NCBI RefSeq assembly: GCF_030450125.1 | Contig: NZ_CP123923.1 | Span: forward strand, 1 to 64,000 | Direction of reading: 5' to 3' | Length of the DNA: 64,000 nt | Source: Streptomyces sp. WP-1 | Lineage (GTDB): Bacteria > Actinomycetota > Actinomycetes > Streptomycetales > Streptomycetaceae | In this document: positions 29,329 through 37,349 of the stretch, in pieces | Layout of the letters: each line of letters starts with the position of its first letter | Position numbering within the stretch: the stretch's first letter is position 1 | Translations under genes and position numbers: made by a program | Notes under the pieces: generated by a model | Databases searched by the model: none | Seen by the model: the letters and a program-made list of their open reading frames with translations, nothing else | Told to the model about the DNA's origin: nothing

Positions 29329-29659
29329 TGTGCCAGTGCCACACGATGTATGTCATCACCTTCATGACCCGCGCCTTGACGCACGGCGTGCAGGCGCGTA
29401 GGCCCCTGTCGAGCGGCATTCCGTCCAGACGACGTAACGCGGTCGGGGCGCCAGCCGCACACCACATGCGCGTTTCCCCGGCATGCTGCGGTGGTGGAAG
29501 GCGAGCAGTTGCCTTCCAGCGGGCGGGGCTGTGGGTGCGGCCCTGACCCGAGACGGCCGCCGTGGGGGTGCGTCGGCGCGAGGCCCTCGTGAGCACCAGG
29601 ACGAGGGCGGGGGCGGGCACGACGGCCACGAACACGGACAGGCCGGTGATCACCCACAC
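29186..29659 (-). CDS. Small membrane protein, probably truncated
   Basis: A GTG at 29659 overlaps the end of the DUF6415 gene by 10 bases. It opens MWVITGLSVFVAVVPAPALV, one membrane helix, followed by LVLTRASRRRTPT. After roughly 45 residues the frame becomes low complexity and then runs over the Tn3 remnant, so the true C-terminus is probably lost. It may have been the third gene of the DUF6415 set. Confidence 0.4.
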   Translation of the reverse strand: MWVITGLSVFVAVVPAPALVLVLTRASRRRTPTAAVSGQGRTHSPARWKATARLPPPQHAGETRMWCAAGAPTALRRLDGMPLDRGLRACTPCVKARVMKVMTYIVWHWHIEGCGSCQLNGRCLGALNPAPQRARAVQDPFHGRRPRPAQQQKIGDP

Positions 29660-30033
29660 GACGGCGGCGCCGCCTTGTTCTCGGAGTGGTCGAGGAGCGC
29701 CTGCACGACGCGGGCCAAGCGCCGGCCGTACCCCACCTCGCCGTCGGGTCCGCGGCCCGGCCGCGCCGTGAGCTTGCCGCGGGCCCCGCCGGCGCAGGCG
29801 CTCGCGCAGTACCGGGCGGTGCCCTCCTTCGACATCCGAATGGGCATCTTCTCCACCTCGGGGATGAGCAGCTCCAAGTCGCGCAGTTGGCCGATGAGGA
29901 TGTCAAGGCTCTCGTGCGCCGGGAGCGGCGCGTCGGTCTCGCTCTCGGGCCCGAGCACTCGGGCAGCGGTCTCGCGCATGATGGTGGTGTCCACGGGCTC
30001 CGTGCCGGTGGTCTGCTTCACGGGGGCGCTCAC
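29650..30033 (-). CDS. DUF6415-type protein
   Basis: A 127-residue cytosolic protein beginning at GTG 30033. The blocks TIMRETAARVLGPESETDAP, LPAHESLDILIGQLRDLELL, IPEVEKMPI and GYGRRLARVVQALLDH fit the small helical DUF6415 family that Streptomyces genomes carry beside XRE regulators. Function is unknown. It overlaps the upstream 52-residue gene by 4 bases (GTGA), so the pair is translationally coupled. Confidence 0.65.
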   Translation of the reverse strand: MSAPVKQTTGTEPVDTTIMRETAARVLGPESETDAPLPAHESLDILIGQLRDLELLIPEVEKMPIRMSKEGTARYCASACAGGARGKLTARPGRGPDGEVGYGRRLARVVQALLDHSENKAAPPSCG

Positions 30034-30188
30034 CGGGCTACCGCCTGTCCAGCGCGGTGGAGCGGGCAGCCGCACGGCGGGGAGCGGTCCGCCTGGGGCA
30101 GCGGCGGCAGCTTGCTGTCGACGGCCCCGGTGACCGTGCCGCAGTCCTGGGTGATCGTGCCGCAGCGGTCCACGGTGTAGACCCGCAT
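30030..30188 (-). CDS. Small Streptomyces protein upstream of DUF6415
   Basis: A 52-residue protein. ATG at 30188 has GGGAGA at good spacing; ATG 30194 is a weaker option. It reads MRVYTVDRCGTITQDCGTVT and ends with PPCGCPLHR. Such short proteins with a C-terminal CxCPxHR element are often found directly before DUF6415 genes. The stop overlaps the next start. Function unknown. Confidence 0.6.
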   Translation of the reverse strand: MRVYTVDRCGTITQDCGTVTGAVDSKLPPLPQADRSPPCGCPLHRAGQAVAR

Positions 30189-30239
30189 CGCCATTCTCCC
30201 GCCCCGTGCGCTGGGCATCGGGCAGAGCGGTACCGTTCG

Positions 30240-30539
30240 TCATGTCGACGCTCCTTCGCTGGTATGAGCGCTGGCCATACCTGGGGCCGTTCGCGCGGTC
30301 GCCGGGCCCTGCGTGGCACCTTCCGGGTGCGGTCGTCGCGGCGCCGTCCGAGGCCGGCCGCATGAGCGGATCTGCCAGACTCGGGGAGCGCCGGAGACGA
30401 CGACTTCGCCCGCCGCGCGCAGAGGACGGTTCACGGCTCCGCAGTCGAAGCATGACTCGCCGTGGAGGCGGACGATGCTCACACGACGGTCGACGACCGC
30501 TGAAGTGAGCGAACGTACTTCCTGCATCTCCGTGCCCAT
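30240..30539 (-). CDS. Small Cys-containing hypothetical protein
   Basis: About 99 residues from ATG 30539. The core RRVSIVRLHGESCFDCGAVN followed by EVVVSGAPRVWQIRSCG looks like a small zinc-type or redox module (CFDCG plus a later Cys). The last 40 residues are low complexity, and a stop has probably been lost. It belongs by style to the same XRE/DUF6415 gene set. Confidence 0.45.
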   Translation of the reverse strand: MGTEMQEVRSLTSAVVDRRVSIVRLHGESCFDCGAVNRPLRAAGEVVVSGAPRVWQIRSCGRPRTAPRRPHPEGATQGPATARTAPGMASAHTSEGAST

Positions 30540-30625
30540 CTTTGGTGCCTGCGCGCGGCACTCATGTTGGGGCTGAGAGAACGTCCCAAGTACCCCGGTG
30601 AGGGGCACTTGGGAGCCGCTGGTGT

Positions 30626-30850
30626 TCAGGTTGCGGCGCGCCACTCCGCGAAGGACGCCAGTGTCTCCGAGTCGGCGCGGCGCAGGCACCGGAGTGTCGA
30701 AGCGTCTTCCCTGACCCGGGAATGGTCACGGGTGTACTGAGGTGCGATCTTGCGAGCGACCATCAGCGACTCGAGCGCGCCGTCGGGCATGCCGCCCAAG
30801 CTGGGCACGTGCCAGTTCGATGTAAAAACCCGAGCGGCGCTCCGCGGCGA
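30626..30850 (-). pseudogene. XRE/TPR-type regulator C-terminal remnant
   Basis: RSGFYIELARAQ in one frame joins GALESLMVARKIAPQYTRDH, TLRCLRRADSETLASFAEW in the next. This matches the TPR-like C-terminus of Streptomyces XRE regulators that accompany DUF6415 genes. The HTH and most of the repeat domain are missing. Confidence 0.55.
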
Positions 30851-31099
30851 GGCTGGTCGGGGGCTTCCACCGGAACTCTGCCGCCCACCAGCCCAACTGC
30901 CGAGCCCCTGAACCAAAACTCATCCTGAACTGATCAGTAAGGGAGATCTTCCCCGTGGGGTGCCTGCGGCCGGCGGTCAGCGCCCATGCGACGAGCCCGT
31001 TTTCGCGAGCCGACCGGAGCCGAATGCGTGCGGCAGATTCCGGGAGCCGCGCACACGTGGGAACCGTGCGCAGTGGGCAGAGCACAGGGGCGGGCTCGA

Positions 31100-31876
31100 T
31101 CAGTCGGCCGACGTGTTCCGTGTCATCTCGGCCGCCTCGGTAATGGCGCGTTGTCTGAGATCGCCGAACAGCTGCATCGTGACGGCGGCCAGGACGTCGT
31201 CCCCGCCAACAGTCCGTCCGTCCCCGCGACGGGTGGACAGGGCGAGGAGGGGGTCCTTGAGCAGCGGGGCCGGGGCTGGCTCGCCCGGCACCGCCAGCCT
31301 TACCGTCCCGAACCGCTTGACCCCGCCCTCGCGGACGACCTCGGCCGCGTCCCGGGCCAGGGCCGTCAGGAACACGCTCGCGATTCCGTCCAGGTCGCGG
31401 ACCATCGCCGGGACCGCCCTCACCCCCCGGCTCACCAGCAGCCTTCTCACTCCGGCCTCGAACCGGTGGGCGCCAGCCACACCACTCGGTGTACGCGCCC
31501 CGCGGCGCTCACGAAGAGACGCGAGCGCACCATCGGCGTTGCGCACCTCGCCCATCAGGCCGTGGAAGGTCGGGCTGTGCAGGTACCACGCCGATCCCAC
31601 CTCCACCTCGATGTTCCGGTCGATCGCCGAGATGAGGTCCTTGGGGATCAGCCTCTTCCTGGCCTCCTCAGCCGCCGCGCTTCTCGCGCCCTCGATGATC
31701 TCCGTCAGCACGGTCCGCGTCACTGACGCGGCGGCCCACGCAGCCGACCGGGAGACGTGCAACGAGGTCACGTCCCTGAACACCGCTTTGACGAGCTGAG
31801 GCTTGAACGGCAGGTCGGTCACGACGGAAGCGGTCTGTGGACCGCTGCGCTCGGTGCGTACGAGTTGTGTGGTCAT
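31100..31876 (-). CDS. Putative tandem histone-fold protein (H2A-like + H2B-like)
   Basis: A 258-residue protein that reads as two histone folds in series. Fold 1 (about residues 22-97): helix PFKPQLVKAVFRDV, long helix SRSAAWAAASVTRTVLTEII then EGARSAAAEEARK, and RLIPKDLISAIDRNIE, closely parallel to H2A alpha2-L2-alpha3 (TAEILELAGNAA, RIIPRHLQLAIRNDEE). A segment like the H2A docking region follows (YLHSPTFHGLMGEV). Fold 2 (about 137-254): HRFEAGVRRLLVSR, AVPAMVRDLDGIASVFLTAL, a 34-residue insertion, then GRTVGGDDVLAAVTMQLFGD and LRQRAITEAAEMTRN, parallel to H2B alpha3 and its unique alphaC helix (STITSREIQTAV, LPGELAKHAVSEGTKAV). By hand count it has about 36 Arg/Lys and 29 Asp/Glu. ATG 31876 lacks a strong ribosome site. 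DNA binding is inference; it could instead be a non-DNA scaffold. Confidence 0.7.
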   Translation of the reverse strand: MTTQLVRTERSGPQTASVVTDLPFKPQLVKAVFRDVTSLHVSRSAAWAAASVTRTVLTEIIEGARSAAAEEARKRLIPKDLISAIDRNIEVEVGSAWYLHSPTFHGLMGEVRNADGALASLRERRGARTPSGVAGAHRFEAGVRRLLVSRGVRAVPAMVRDLDGIASVFLTALARDAAEVVREGGVKRFGTVRLAVPGEPAPAPLLKDPLLALSTRRGDGRTVGGDDVLAAVTMQLFGDLRQRAITEAAEMTRNTSAD

Positions 31877-32103
31877 CGAAGAATGTGCTTTCTACTGTCG
31901 GAGGTGTCAGTGGCCCATGCCGCACCGGGCGGCGAGACCACAGAGCTCTGCGGAGGGAACCGAGCCGACACAGGGCCTGCCGGGCGGTGCCGCCGGCACA
32001 CAGAGGTGCAGGCGCCCCCGCCCGGATTCTCGGCGTTCCGGCGACCGGGCGTGCGGCAGGGGGTGCCACCCGGGCGACGCGCTGTGGTGCGGCGCCGTGC
32101 TGG

Positions 32104-32544
32104 TCAGGCGACCTGGTACCTGCCGACTTCCAGGAAGTGGCGCAGCGCCTCGGGTATGTTGTCGTCCAGGGCAGCGTTGGCTGCCGCGCGCAGGGCCGGG
32201 CTGATGGACGAATCAGCGAGGATGCGGGCGATGGCGACTCGGTCGTCCTCGGCCTGGGCGATGCCGTAGCCGGTCTCCAGCCAGGCGCGCATCACCTCGG
32301 GGTCGTTGGCGTCCAGGAGGGCGTTGGCTTCTCGTGTCACACGCCGGCCGCTGTCCGGGGCAGCGAGGATCCGGACTATGGCCACCCTCAGGTCGTCGGC
32401 GTCCGGCTCGTCCGCGGACGAGGACACCGCGGGCACCGTCATTGCGGTCGGTTCCGCCGTGGCGGCGAAGGATGGGGTGGCGAGCAGGAGAGCCGGGGCA
32501 ACGATGCCCGCGGCGATGCCGGGCGCTACGCGATGCAGTCGCAA
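32104..32544 (-). CDS. Secreted ALF-repeat protein
   Basis: A 146-residue exported protein. TTG at 32544 is chosen because GAGGAG lies 8 bases before it and it gives the signal peptide LHRVAPGIAAGIVAPALLLA ending TPSFA. The mature part contains two ALF-type helical repeats: VAIVRILAAPDSGRRVTREA, LLDANDPEVMRAWLETG and VAIARILADSSISPALRAAA, LDDNIPEALRHFLEVG. ALF repeats occur in secreted actinobacterial proteins and have no known activity. It lies 227 bases upstream of the histone-fold gene on the same strand; co-transcription cannot be judged. Confidence 0.78.
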   Translation of the reverse strand: MRLHRVAPGIAAGIVAPALLLATPSFAATAEPTAMTVPAVSSSADEPDADDLRVAIVRILAAPDSGRRVTREANALLDANDPEVMRAWLETGYGIAQAEDDRVAIARILADSSISPALRAAANAALDDNIPEALRHFLEVGRYQVA

Positions 32545-32779
32545 GGGGAATGCTCCTCTTCGTTCGCGACGGAGGTGAGTTGAGGACGCCTCAGGGCGTT
32601 CACTTCGGTGATGCTGCCACCTGGGTCTGACAGTGGCAGTCGGCCCGCTGCGGTTGCAGGGCACCGTCGCCGCAGACGTGTCCGGTTTGTCATGGCGACG
32701 CTCCTTGGAGAAGAGCGGCCTTGAGCGCGGCTCGTGGCTAGCGGGGCTGATCGGGGCGAGACGATTCCTGGGGGCGGTC

Positions 32780-33000
32780 GTGGTGTGGTCCGAGCGTGTG
32801 GTGGTGCGCGACGGGGTACGGCTTGTCCGCCGGGACCGGGGCGGGCCGGGGGAGCCCGTCGTGCTGTTGCACGGCTTGGCCGGTCATGCGGGTGAGCGGG
32901 AGGTGGTGGCCTCGCGGCTGATTGCCCGGTATCGGGTCGTCGCGGTCGACCAGCGCGGGCACGGCGCGAGCGAGCGTCATCCGTACGCGCGGACATCCAC
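32780..33000 (+). pseudogene. Alpha/beta hydrolase N-terminal fragment
   Basis: From GTG 32780 the frame gives VRLVRRDRGGPGEPVVLLHG, LAGHAGEREVVASRLIARYR and VVAVDQRGHGASERHPYA, the first two strands and oxyanion region of an alpha/beta hydrolase. It then breaks off after about 70 residues and stops at 33040. The nucleophile elbow, Asp and His are absent. Confidence 0.65.
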
Positions 33001-33416
33001 CTCAACCTGCTCCAACTCGCCTGCAGCATCACCTGTTTGAGACGACTCCAAGCTTCATCTTGAAACGATCAGTAAGACCTCACACGCCCGGTTTCATCAC
33101 TCCAAAGAACCACTCACACCGCAACACGGCACGGTGGGTCGTACGGAGGGCCTGCGAAGCTGCGGGATCTGTCCGGCCGACAGGGCAACTCGGTGGCGGA
33201 GTCAGCGACGGCCCAAGCCGGAGCCTGCAGGGCAGGCATGGCCATCGACGCTGCCCAGTCGACGCCTGAGGGCCTGTTACGAACAGTGGGCCGTCTGTCA
33301 GACCTCTCTGGGAAGCTCCGGGCCTGGATATGACAGCGCAACTGACGATCGCACGCTCCGATCCGCAGAAAATGGTGGCGGTCTGGGGGCCAGGCCTATA
33401 GGCGGTTTCGTTTGGG
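33001..33416. other. Intergenic, nothing recognised
   Basis: No supportable gene. Somewhat lower GC at 33040-33120. The right edge abuts the IS5-type remnant. Confidence 0.4.
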
Positions 33417-34015
33417 TCAGCGCGCGGACCAGAGGAAGGTGCCAGCGATATGGAGTCCGGCCAGGTAAACGGTCGCGGTCTTCTCGTAGCGGGTGGCGAC
33501 GCCGCGCCACTGCTTCAAGCGGTTGATGCACCGCTCCACGGTGCTGCGTGTTCGTACGCCGCTTGGTCGAAGGCAGACGGGCTGCCGCCGGCCCGTCCGC
33601 GCCGCATCCGGTTGATCCGCTGATCGGCCCGTTCCGGGATCACCGCGCTGATACCGCGTCTGCGCAGGTGGTGGTACCGGATCTCGCAAGAGGAGTACGC
33701 CCTTGTCAGCCAGGATCATGTCCGGCCTGGTACGGGGGCGTCCACGGCGGCGGGGAACGCGCGGCCGGGCCATGACGTCCGTGAAGGCGAGTGCGTCGCC
33801 GGCCTGTCCGGCGGTGAGGACGAACGTGAGTAGCCGGGCACCGGCCGGCGGCCGCGAGGTGGATCTTCGTGGTCAGTCCGCCGCGGGAGCGGCCGATGGC
33901 GTGGTCGTCCGGCTCACAGATCGGCGCCCCTTTTGCGCGCTCCGGCCGCGTGCTGGTGAGCGCGCATGATCGTGGAGTCCACCGAAACGGCCCAGGCCAC
34001 GTGAACATCGAGGAC
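33417..34015 (-). mobile_element. IS5-family transposase pseudogene
   Basis: Starting near 34015 the frames give [16 protein letters not shown] sequence, then CEPDDHAIGRSRGGLTTKIH and, after a shift, MARPRVPRRRGRPRTRPDMI, LADKG and finally STVERCINRLKQWRGVATRY, EKTATVYLAGLHIA. These are the DDE-region and closing blocks of the same IS5-type transposase group as the element at 37350. At least two frameshifts occur and the N-terminal half is missing. Confidence 0.7.
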
Positions 34016-34031
34016 CTGGACCTCGCCGCCC

Positions 34032-34345
34032 GGTGAAGGCCAAGGGCGCGCGGAGCAAGGTCTGCCGCCGCGGTCGAGCGCGCGAGGACTTCGTCCTGGA
34101 GACCGTCTGCTGGGACGCCGACCCTGCCCGGCTCCTGTGCGGCCGCGCCCGCAGCCCGGTCTTCGTCACCCACCACCGCCCCGGACCGGGGAAGGTGGTC
34201 AGCCCGCGTGGCATGTGCCCGGATACCGGCCTGGGCCGCCTCTCCTACGGCCAGGCCCGCGCCCTCCTCGATGAGCACACCGCCGCACGGGGGGCCGGGC
34301 ACCGGCTGGGACCTGCACGAGTGCCGACACTCCGCCCCCCTAGCC
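34032..34345 (+). mobile_element. Tyrosine recombinase (integrase) remnant
   Basis: A catalytic-domain fragment: [56 protein letters not shown], then in another frame [20 protein letters not shown]. The HECRH element corresponds to the HxxR motif of tyrosine recombinases. The C-terminal catalytic Tyr and the DNA-binding arm are missing, and one frameshift is present. It directly abuts the IS5 remnant and the TetR 3' end. Confidence 0.6.
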
Positions 34346-34348
34346 GAA

Positions 34349-34999
34349 TCAGCGCGTGGCGTACGCGCGGATGAACGCGTGGGCTCCGTCGATCATGGTC
34401 TGGCGGATCTGATCGGGGTCGGCGTTGGCGGGGACCGGTTGGCGTTCATAGGCCAACAGGAGAGTCAGGGCGCCGAAGTGATCGGCGGCCAGGCGCGGGT
34501 TGTCCGTGTCCAAGAGCCCGGCATCGACAAAGTGGGCGATGCGTTCCGCGAGCGCTGCCTGCATCGGCGCCGTCTCGATGTCGTCCTCGGTCGTCGGCGT
34601 CCGCAGACGCTCCTGGGCGACGAGGGCGAACCCGGCGGAGTAGTCGGCAGAGCCGACGACCGTCACGCCGAGGTCGATCGCCAACGCGGTGAACGCCGCC
34701 TCCAGTTGCGGCACCGTCGTGATCGGCGCGTCTTCCGGGAGGTGCTCCTCAAGTGCCCGGCGCCCCGTGGCCAGTAGTGATTCGGACACGTCGGAGAGGA
34801 TGGCCAGGAAGAGGCGCCGCTTGTCGCCGAAGTAGTCGTACACGGTGCGTTTCGAGACGGCAGCCCGGGCCGCGACGGCATCCATGCTGACGCGGTCCAC
34901 ACCCTCGTGGACGAACAGGTCCCGGGCGGCGGCGAGGATCGCCTTCCGCTTTTCCGAGGACCCCTCGCGCACCGTCTTCTCCATACCGACAGATTTCAC
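34349..34999 (-). CDS. TetR family transcriptional regulator
   Basis: A 216-residue TetR regulator. HTH at about residues 14-60 ([40 protein letters not shown]). A TetR_C domain of the AefR/YdhM style follows. GTG at 34999 has GGAGG about 6 bases upstream; ATG 34984 is the alternative. It is divergent from the siderophore-interacting protein and monooxygenase genes, with an inverted repeat in between, and probably represses them. Confidence 0.9.
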   Translation of the reverse strand: MKSVGMEKTVREGSSEKRKAILAAARDLFVHEGVDRVSMDAVAARAAVSKRTVYDYFGDKRRLFLAILSDVSESLLATGRRALEEHLPEDAPITTVPQLEAAFTALAIDLGVTVVGSADYSAGFALVAQERLRTPTTEDDIETAPMQAALAERIAHFVDAGLLDTDNPRLAADHFGALTLLLAYERQPVPANADPDQIRQTMIDGAHAFIRAYATR

Positions 35000-35019
35000 T
35001 TCCACCTCCGAAGGGCATT

Positions 35020-35058
35020 CTACACTGCACAGTTTACTTACTGCACTGCACGGTGTAG
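35020..35058. promoter_or_regulatory. Candidate operator region between TetR and SIP
   Basis: CTACAC (35020-35025) and GTGTAG (35053-35058) form an inverted repeat enclosing repeated CTGCAC units and CAGT...ACTG. The dense symmetry in a divergent promoter gap suggests one or two TetR dimers bind here. Confidence 0.5.
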
Positions 35059-35104
35059 TTTCGACGCGGCACCACCGCCAGGACCTCCTGAAGAGGAATC
35101 CCCC

Positions 35105-35809
35105 ATGCCACAAGCGCCCGCCGTCATCGCCAACCTCGTCGAATCCGTCCTGGGGCGGCCGGCTCATCTGCTCGACGCCAGTGAGCCCGCCCCCGGCTTC
35201 CTCAAGCTGGAACTGCACGCCGAGCCGCCGCCCGGCGGCTGGCATCCCGGCCACGAGATACAGGTCCGCGCCACCCCCACCCAAGGGCGCCGCTACACCG
35301 TGCAAACAGTGGGCGGCACGGACTCCGAGCGCATCGGCATCCTCGCCGCCACCGAGGCCGAAGGGCCCGGCACGGCGTGGATACGCCGACTGCGCGTCGG
35401 AAGTCGCACGACGGTGCTGGCCGGGCGCCACCGGCCGTTACGTGAGCACGGAACCCGCCGCCTCTACCTCGGCGACGGCTGCGCCCTCGGCACCCTCGAC
35501 GCCTACGCCCAAGGCAGTGATGCACCGATCGTGGCCGTCGAGGTACCGGCGGACGCCGTCGAGCCCCTCGCCGACCGCCGGCCCCGGTTCCGCTTCCTGG
35601 CCGCCGCGGGAGCGCCGGGCGACGCACTGCAGTCCTGGCTCGAACGGGCCGTCGGCGACGATGAGTTCAGGAACCTCGACGGCGCCGTGCTGCTGGGCCA
35701 CGCCCAGTCGATCCAGCGCCAGCGGCGGGTGCTCACCGACAGCCTGAACCTGTCGCGCCGCGCCATCACCACGAGGCCGTACTGGGCCACCGGCAGGGCA
35801 GGGCTGTAG
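35105..35809 (+). CDS. Siderophore-interacting protein (FAD reductase-like)
   Basis: A 234-residue protein of the ViuB/SIP family, flavin-dependent reductases that release iron from ferric siderophores in the cytosol. Family signs are RRLYLGDGCALGTLDAYAQG, AVEVPADAVEPL and the closing TRPYWATGRAGL (compare the usual KGYWRPGR). The N-terminal FAD-binding barrel is short compared with the typical 260-280 residues, with fewer recognisable FAD contacts. ATG 35105 follows GAAGAGGA. First gene of a two-gene unit with the monooxygenase, under a divergent TetR. Confidence 0.75.
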   Translation: MPQAPAVIANLVESVLGRPAHLLDASEPAPGFLKLELHAEPPPGGWHPGHEIQVRATPTQGRRYTVQTVGGTDSERIGILAATEAEGPGTAWIRRLRVGSRTTVLAGRHRPLREHGTRRLYLGDGCALGTLDAYAQGSDAPIVAVEVPADAVEPLADRRPRFRFLAAAGAPGDALQSWLERAVGDDEFRNLDGAVLLGHAQSIQRQRRVLTDSLNLSRRAITTRPYWATGRAGL

Positions 35810-35906
35810 TGCTCGCCGACACGACCCGCGCGGAGCAGTACCCCGAAAAGCTTGTCCCGCCGAAGGCGCACCTCCAGAAAACACCGACAAACCCGAAAGA
35901 CTGAAC

Positions 35907-37103
35907 GTGACCGAGACACACCGCCCCCGCCGCAACCGCTCCGTCCTCGTCTCCGGCGCGAGTATCGCCGGCCCTGCGATCGCCTACTGGCTGCACCGTC
36001 ACGGCTTCGACGTCACCGTCGTCGAAAAGGCAGGCACCGTGCGCGGCGGCGGCTACCCCATCGACATCCGCGGCACCGCCCTGGAGGTCGTGCGGCGCAT
36101 GGACATCCTGCCCCAGCTGCAGAAGGCCCATGTCAACACGCATCGCATCACGTTCGTGGACACCGACGGCAGCACCATCGCCGCCCTGAGCGCCGAGAGT
36201 ATGGCGATCGGCGCGGACGGAGACCTCGAGGTACAGCGCGGTGACCTGACCGAGACCATCTACGACGCCGTCCGCGAATCCGTCACGTTCATGTTCAACG
36301 ACTCCATCGCCACCCTCGACGACCGCCCCGACGGCATCGCGGTGACCTTCCGCAGCGGCGCCCGCCACACCTTCGACATCGTCATCGGGGCGGACGGAAT
36401 CCACTCCCACACCCGCCGACTGATCTTCGGCCCCGAGGAGCCCTTCCACCACTACCTCGGCGCGTGCTTCGCCGGTTTCACCGTGCCCAACCACCTCGGT
36501 CTCTCCCACGAGGGCATGCTGTGGAACACCCCCAGCCAGCGCGCCGCCCTCTACGCCGCCGGTTCCGGCGGGCAGGTGTTCGGGCTGCTCTCCTTCAGGC
36601 GCCCCGACCTGCCCTTCGACATCTTCCGCAACCTGGACGCGCAACGCGAACTGGTCGCCGCCGCTTTCCCGGACGAGTGCTGGGAGATTCCGCGGATGGT
36701 CGCCGGGATGCGTGCCGCCGAGGACCTGTTCTTCGACGCCATCAGCCAGATACGGATGACGAGCTGGTCCCAGGGCCGGGTCGCGCTGGTCGGCGACGCC
36801 GCCTACGCCCCGTCGTTCCTGACGGGGCAGGGCACCAGCCTCGCCCTGGTCGGCGCGTATGTCCTGGCCGGAGAGCTGGCCACGCACACCGACCACGCCG
36901 AGGCGTTCGACGCCTACGACAGGGTGCTGCGGCCGTTCGTGACCCTCAACCAGGAACTCGCGAACGGCGGCGACACGGCCCTCTTCCCCGCCACCGAGGA
37001 GTCCCTCCAGGAACGCAACGCGGCCCTCCGCACGCTCTCGGCCCTCCCCGCCGAGCCCGAGCACGCCACATACAGCGCGCTCACACTGCCTGACTACGAG
37101 TGA
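35907..37103 (+). CDS. FAD-dependent monooxygenase
   Basis: A 398-residue flavoprotein hydroxylase. FAD motif SVLVSGASIAGPAIAYWLHR near residues 12-31 (Ser and Ala replace two Gly of the canonical loop, as in many actinobacterial relatives). The GD motif VALVGDAAYAPSFLTGQGTS lies near residues 292-311. GTG 35907 is used. It belongs to the group with the SIAGPA loop, often annotated for aromatic or antibiotic hydroxylation. Partner of the SIP gene about 100 bases upstream; together with the divergent TetR it looks like an inducible redox or drug-modification unit. Substrate unknown. Confidence 0.9.
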   Translation: MTETHRPRRNRSVLVSGASIAGPAIAYWLHRHGFDVTVVEKAGTVRGGGYPIDIRGTALEVVRRMDILPQLQKAHVNTHRITFVDTDGSTIAALSAESMAIGADGDLEVQRGDLTETIYDAVRESVTFMFNDSIATLDDRPDGIAVTFRSGARHTFDIVIGADGIHSHTRRLIFGPEEPFHHYLGACFAGFTVPNHLGLSHEGMLWNTPSQRAALYAAGSGGQVFGLLSFRRPDLPFDIFRNLDAQRELVAAAFPDECWEIPRMVAGMRAAEDLFFDAISQIRMTSWSQGRVALVGDAAYAPSFLTGQGTSLALVGAYVLAGELATHTDHAEAFDAYDRVLRPFVTLNQELANGGDTALFPATEESLQERNAALRTLSALPAEPEHATYSALTLPDYE

Positions 37104-37112
37104 CCTTGACCT

Positions 37113-37142
37113 CCTGGGTCAGCCACAGGCCCGAGACCCAGG
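37113..37142 (+). terminator. Hairpin after monooxygenase gene
   Basis: CCTGGGT / ACCCAGG arms (7 bases, perfect) with a 16-base loop, starting 10 bases after the stop codon. Confidence 0.5.
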
Positions 37143-37146
37143 TTGG

Positions 37147-37349
37147 GTGACGACAACTAACGCGGTGCCCGACATGTACCAGCAGGCGATCGCCGAGGGC
37201 CGGCAGGTGCGGGCCGCGGTACCGGAGAGCGACCCCCGCCCCCGCGGGGACGACTTCTTGAAGTCGCCGGACAACCCCCAGGGCGCCTGTCTGATTGTGA
37301 TCAATGGGCGGCTCGGGTGCGGTCTTTGGTCCAGATCATTGAGACGCTT
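37147..37349 (+). pseudogene. Short unrecognised ORF cut by IS5 element
   Basis: A GTG at 37147 opens MTTTNAVPDMYQQAIAEGRQ, RGDDFLKSPDNPQGACLIV and INGRLGCGLW before the left end of the IS at 37350. Translation would end inside the element at 37383. It looks like an interrupted gene, but no family is recognised. Confidence 0.35.

Noticed and set aside
31100..31876. Assignment as a generic coiled-coil or phasin-like protein
   Set aside because: The RLIPKDLISAI and GDLRQRAITEA blocks with matching helix spacing fit histone folds better.
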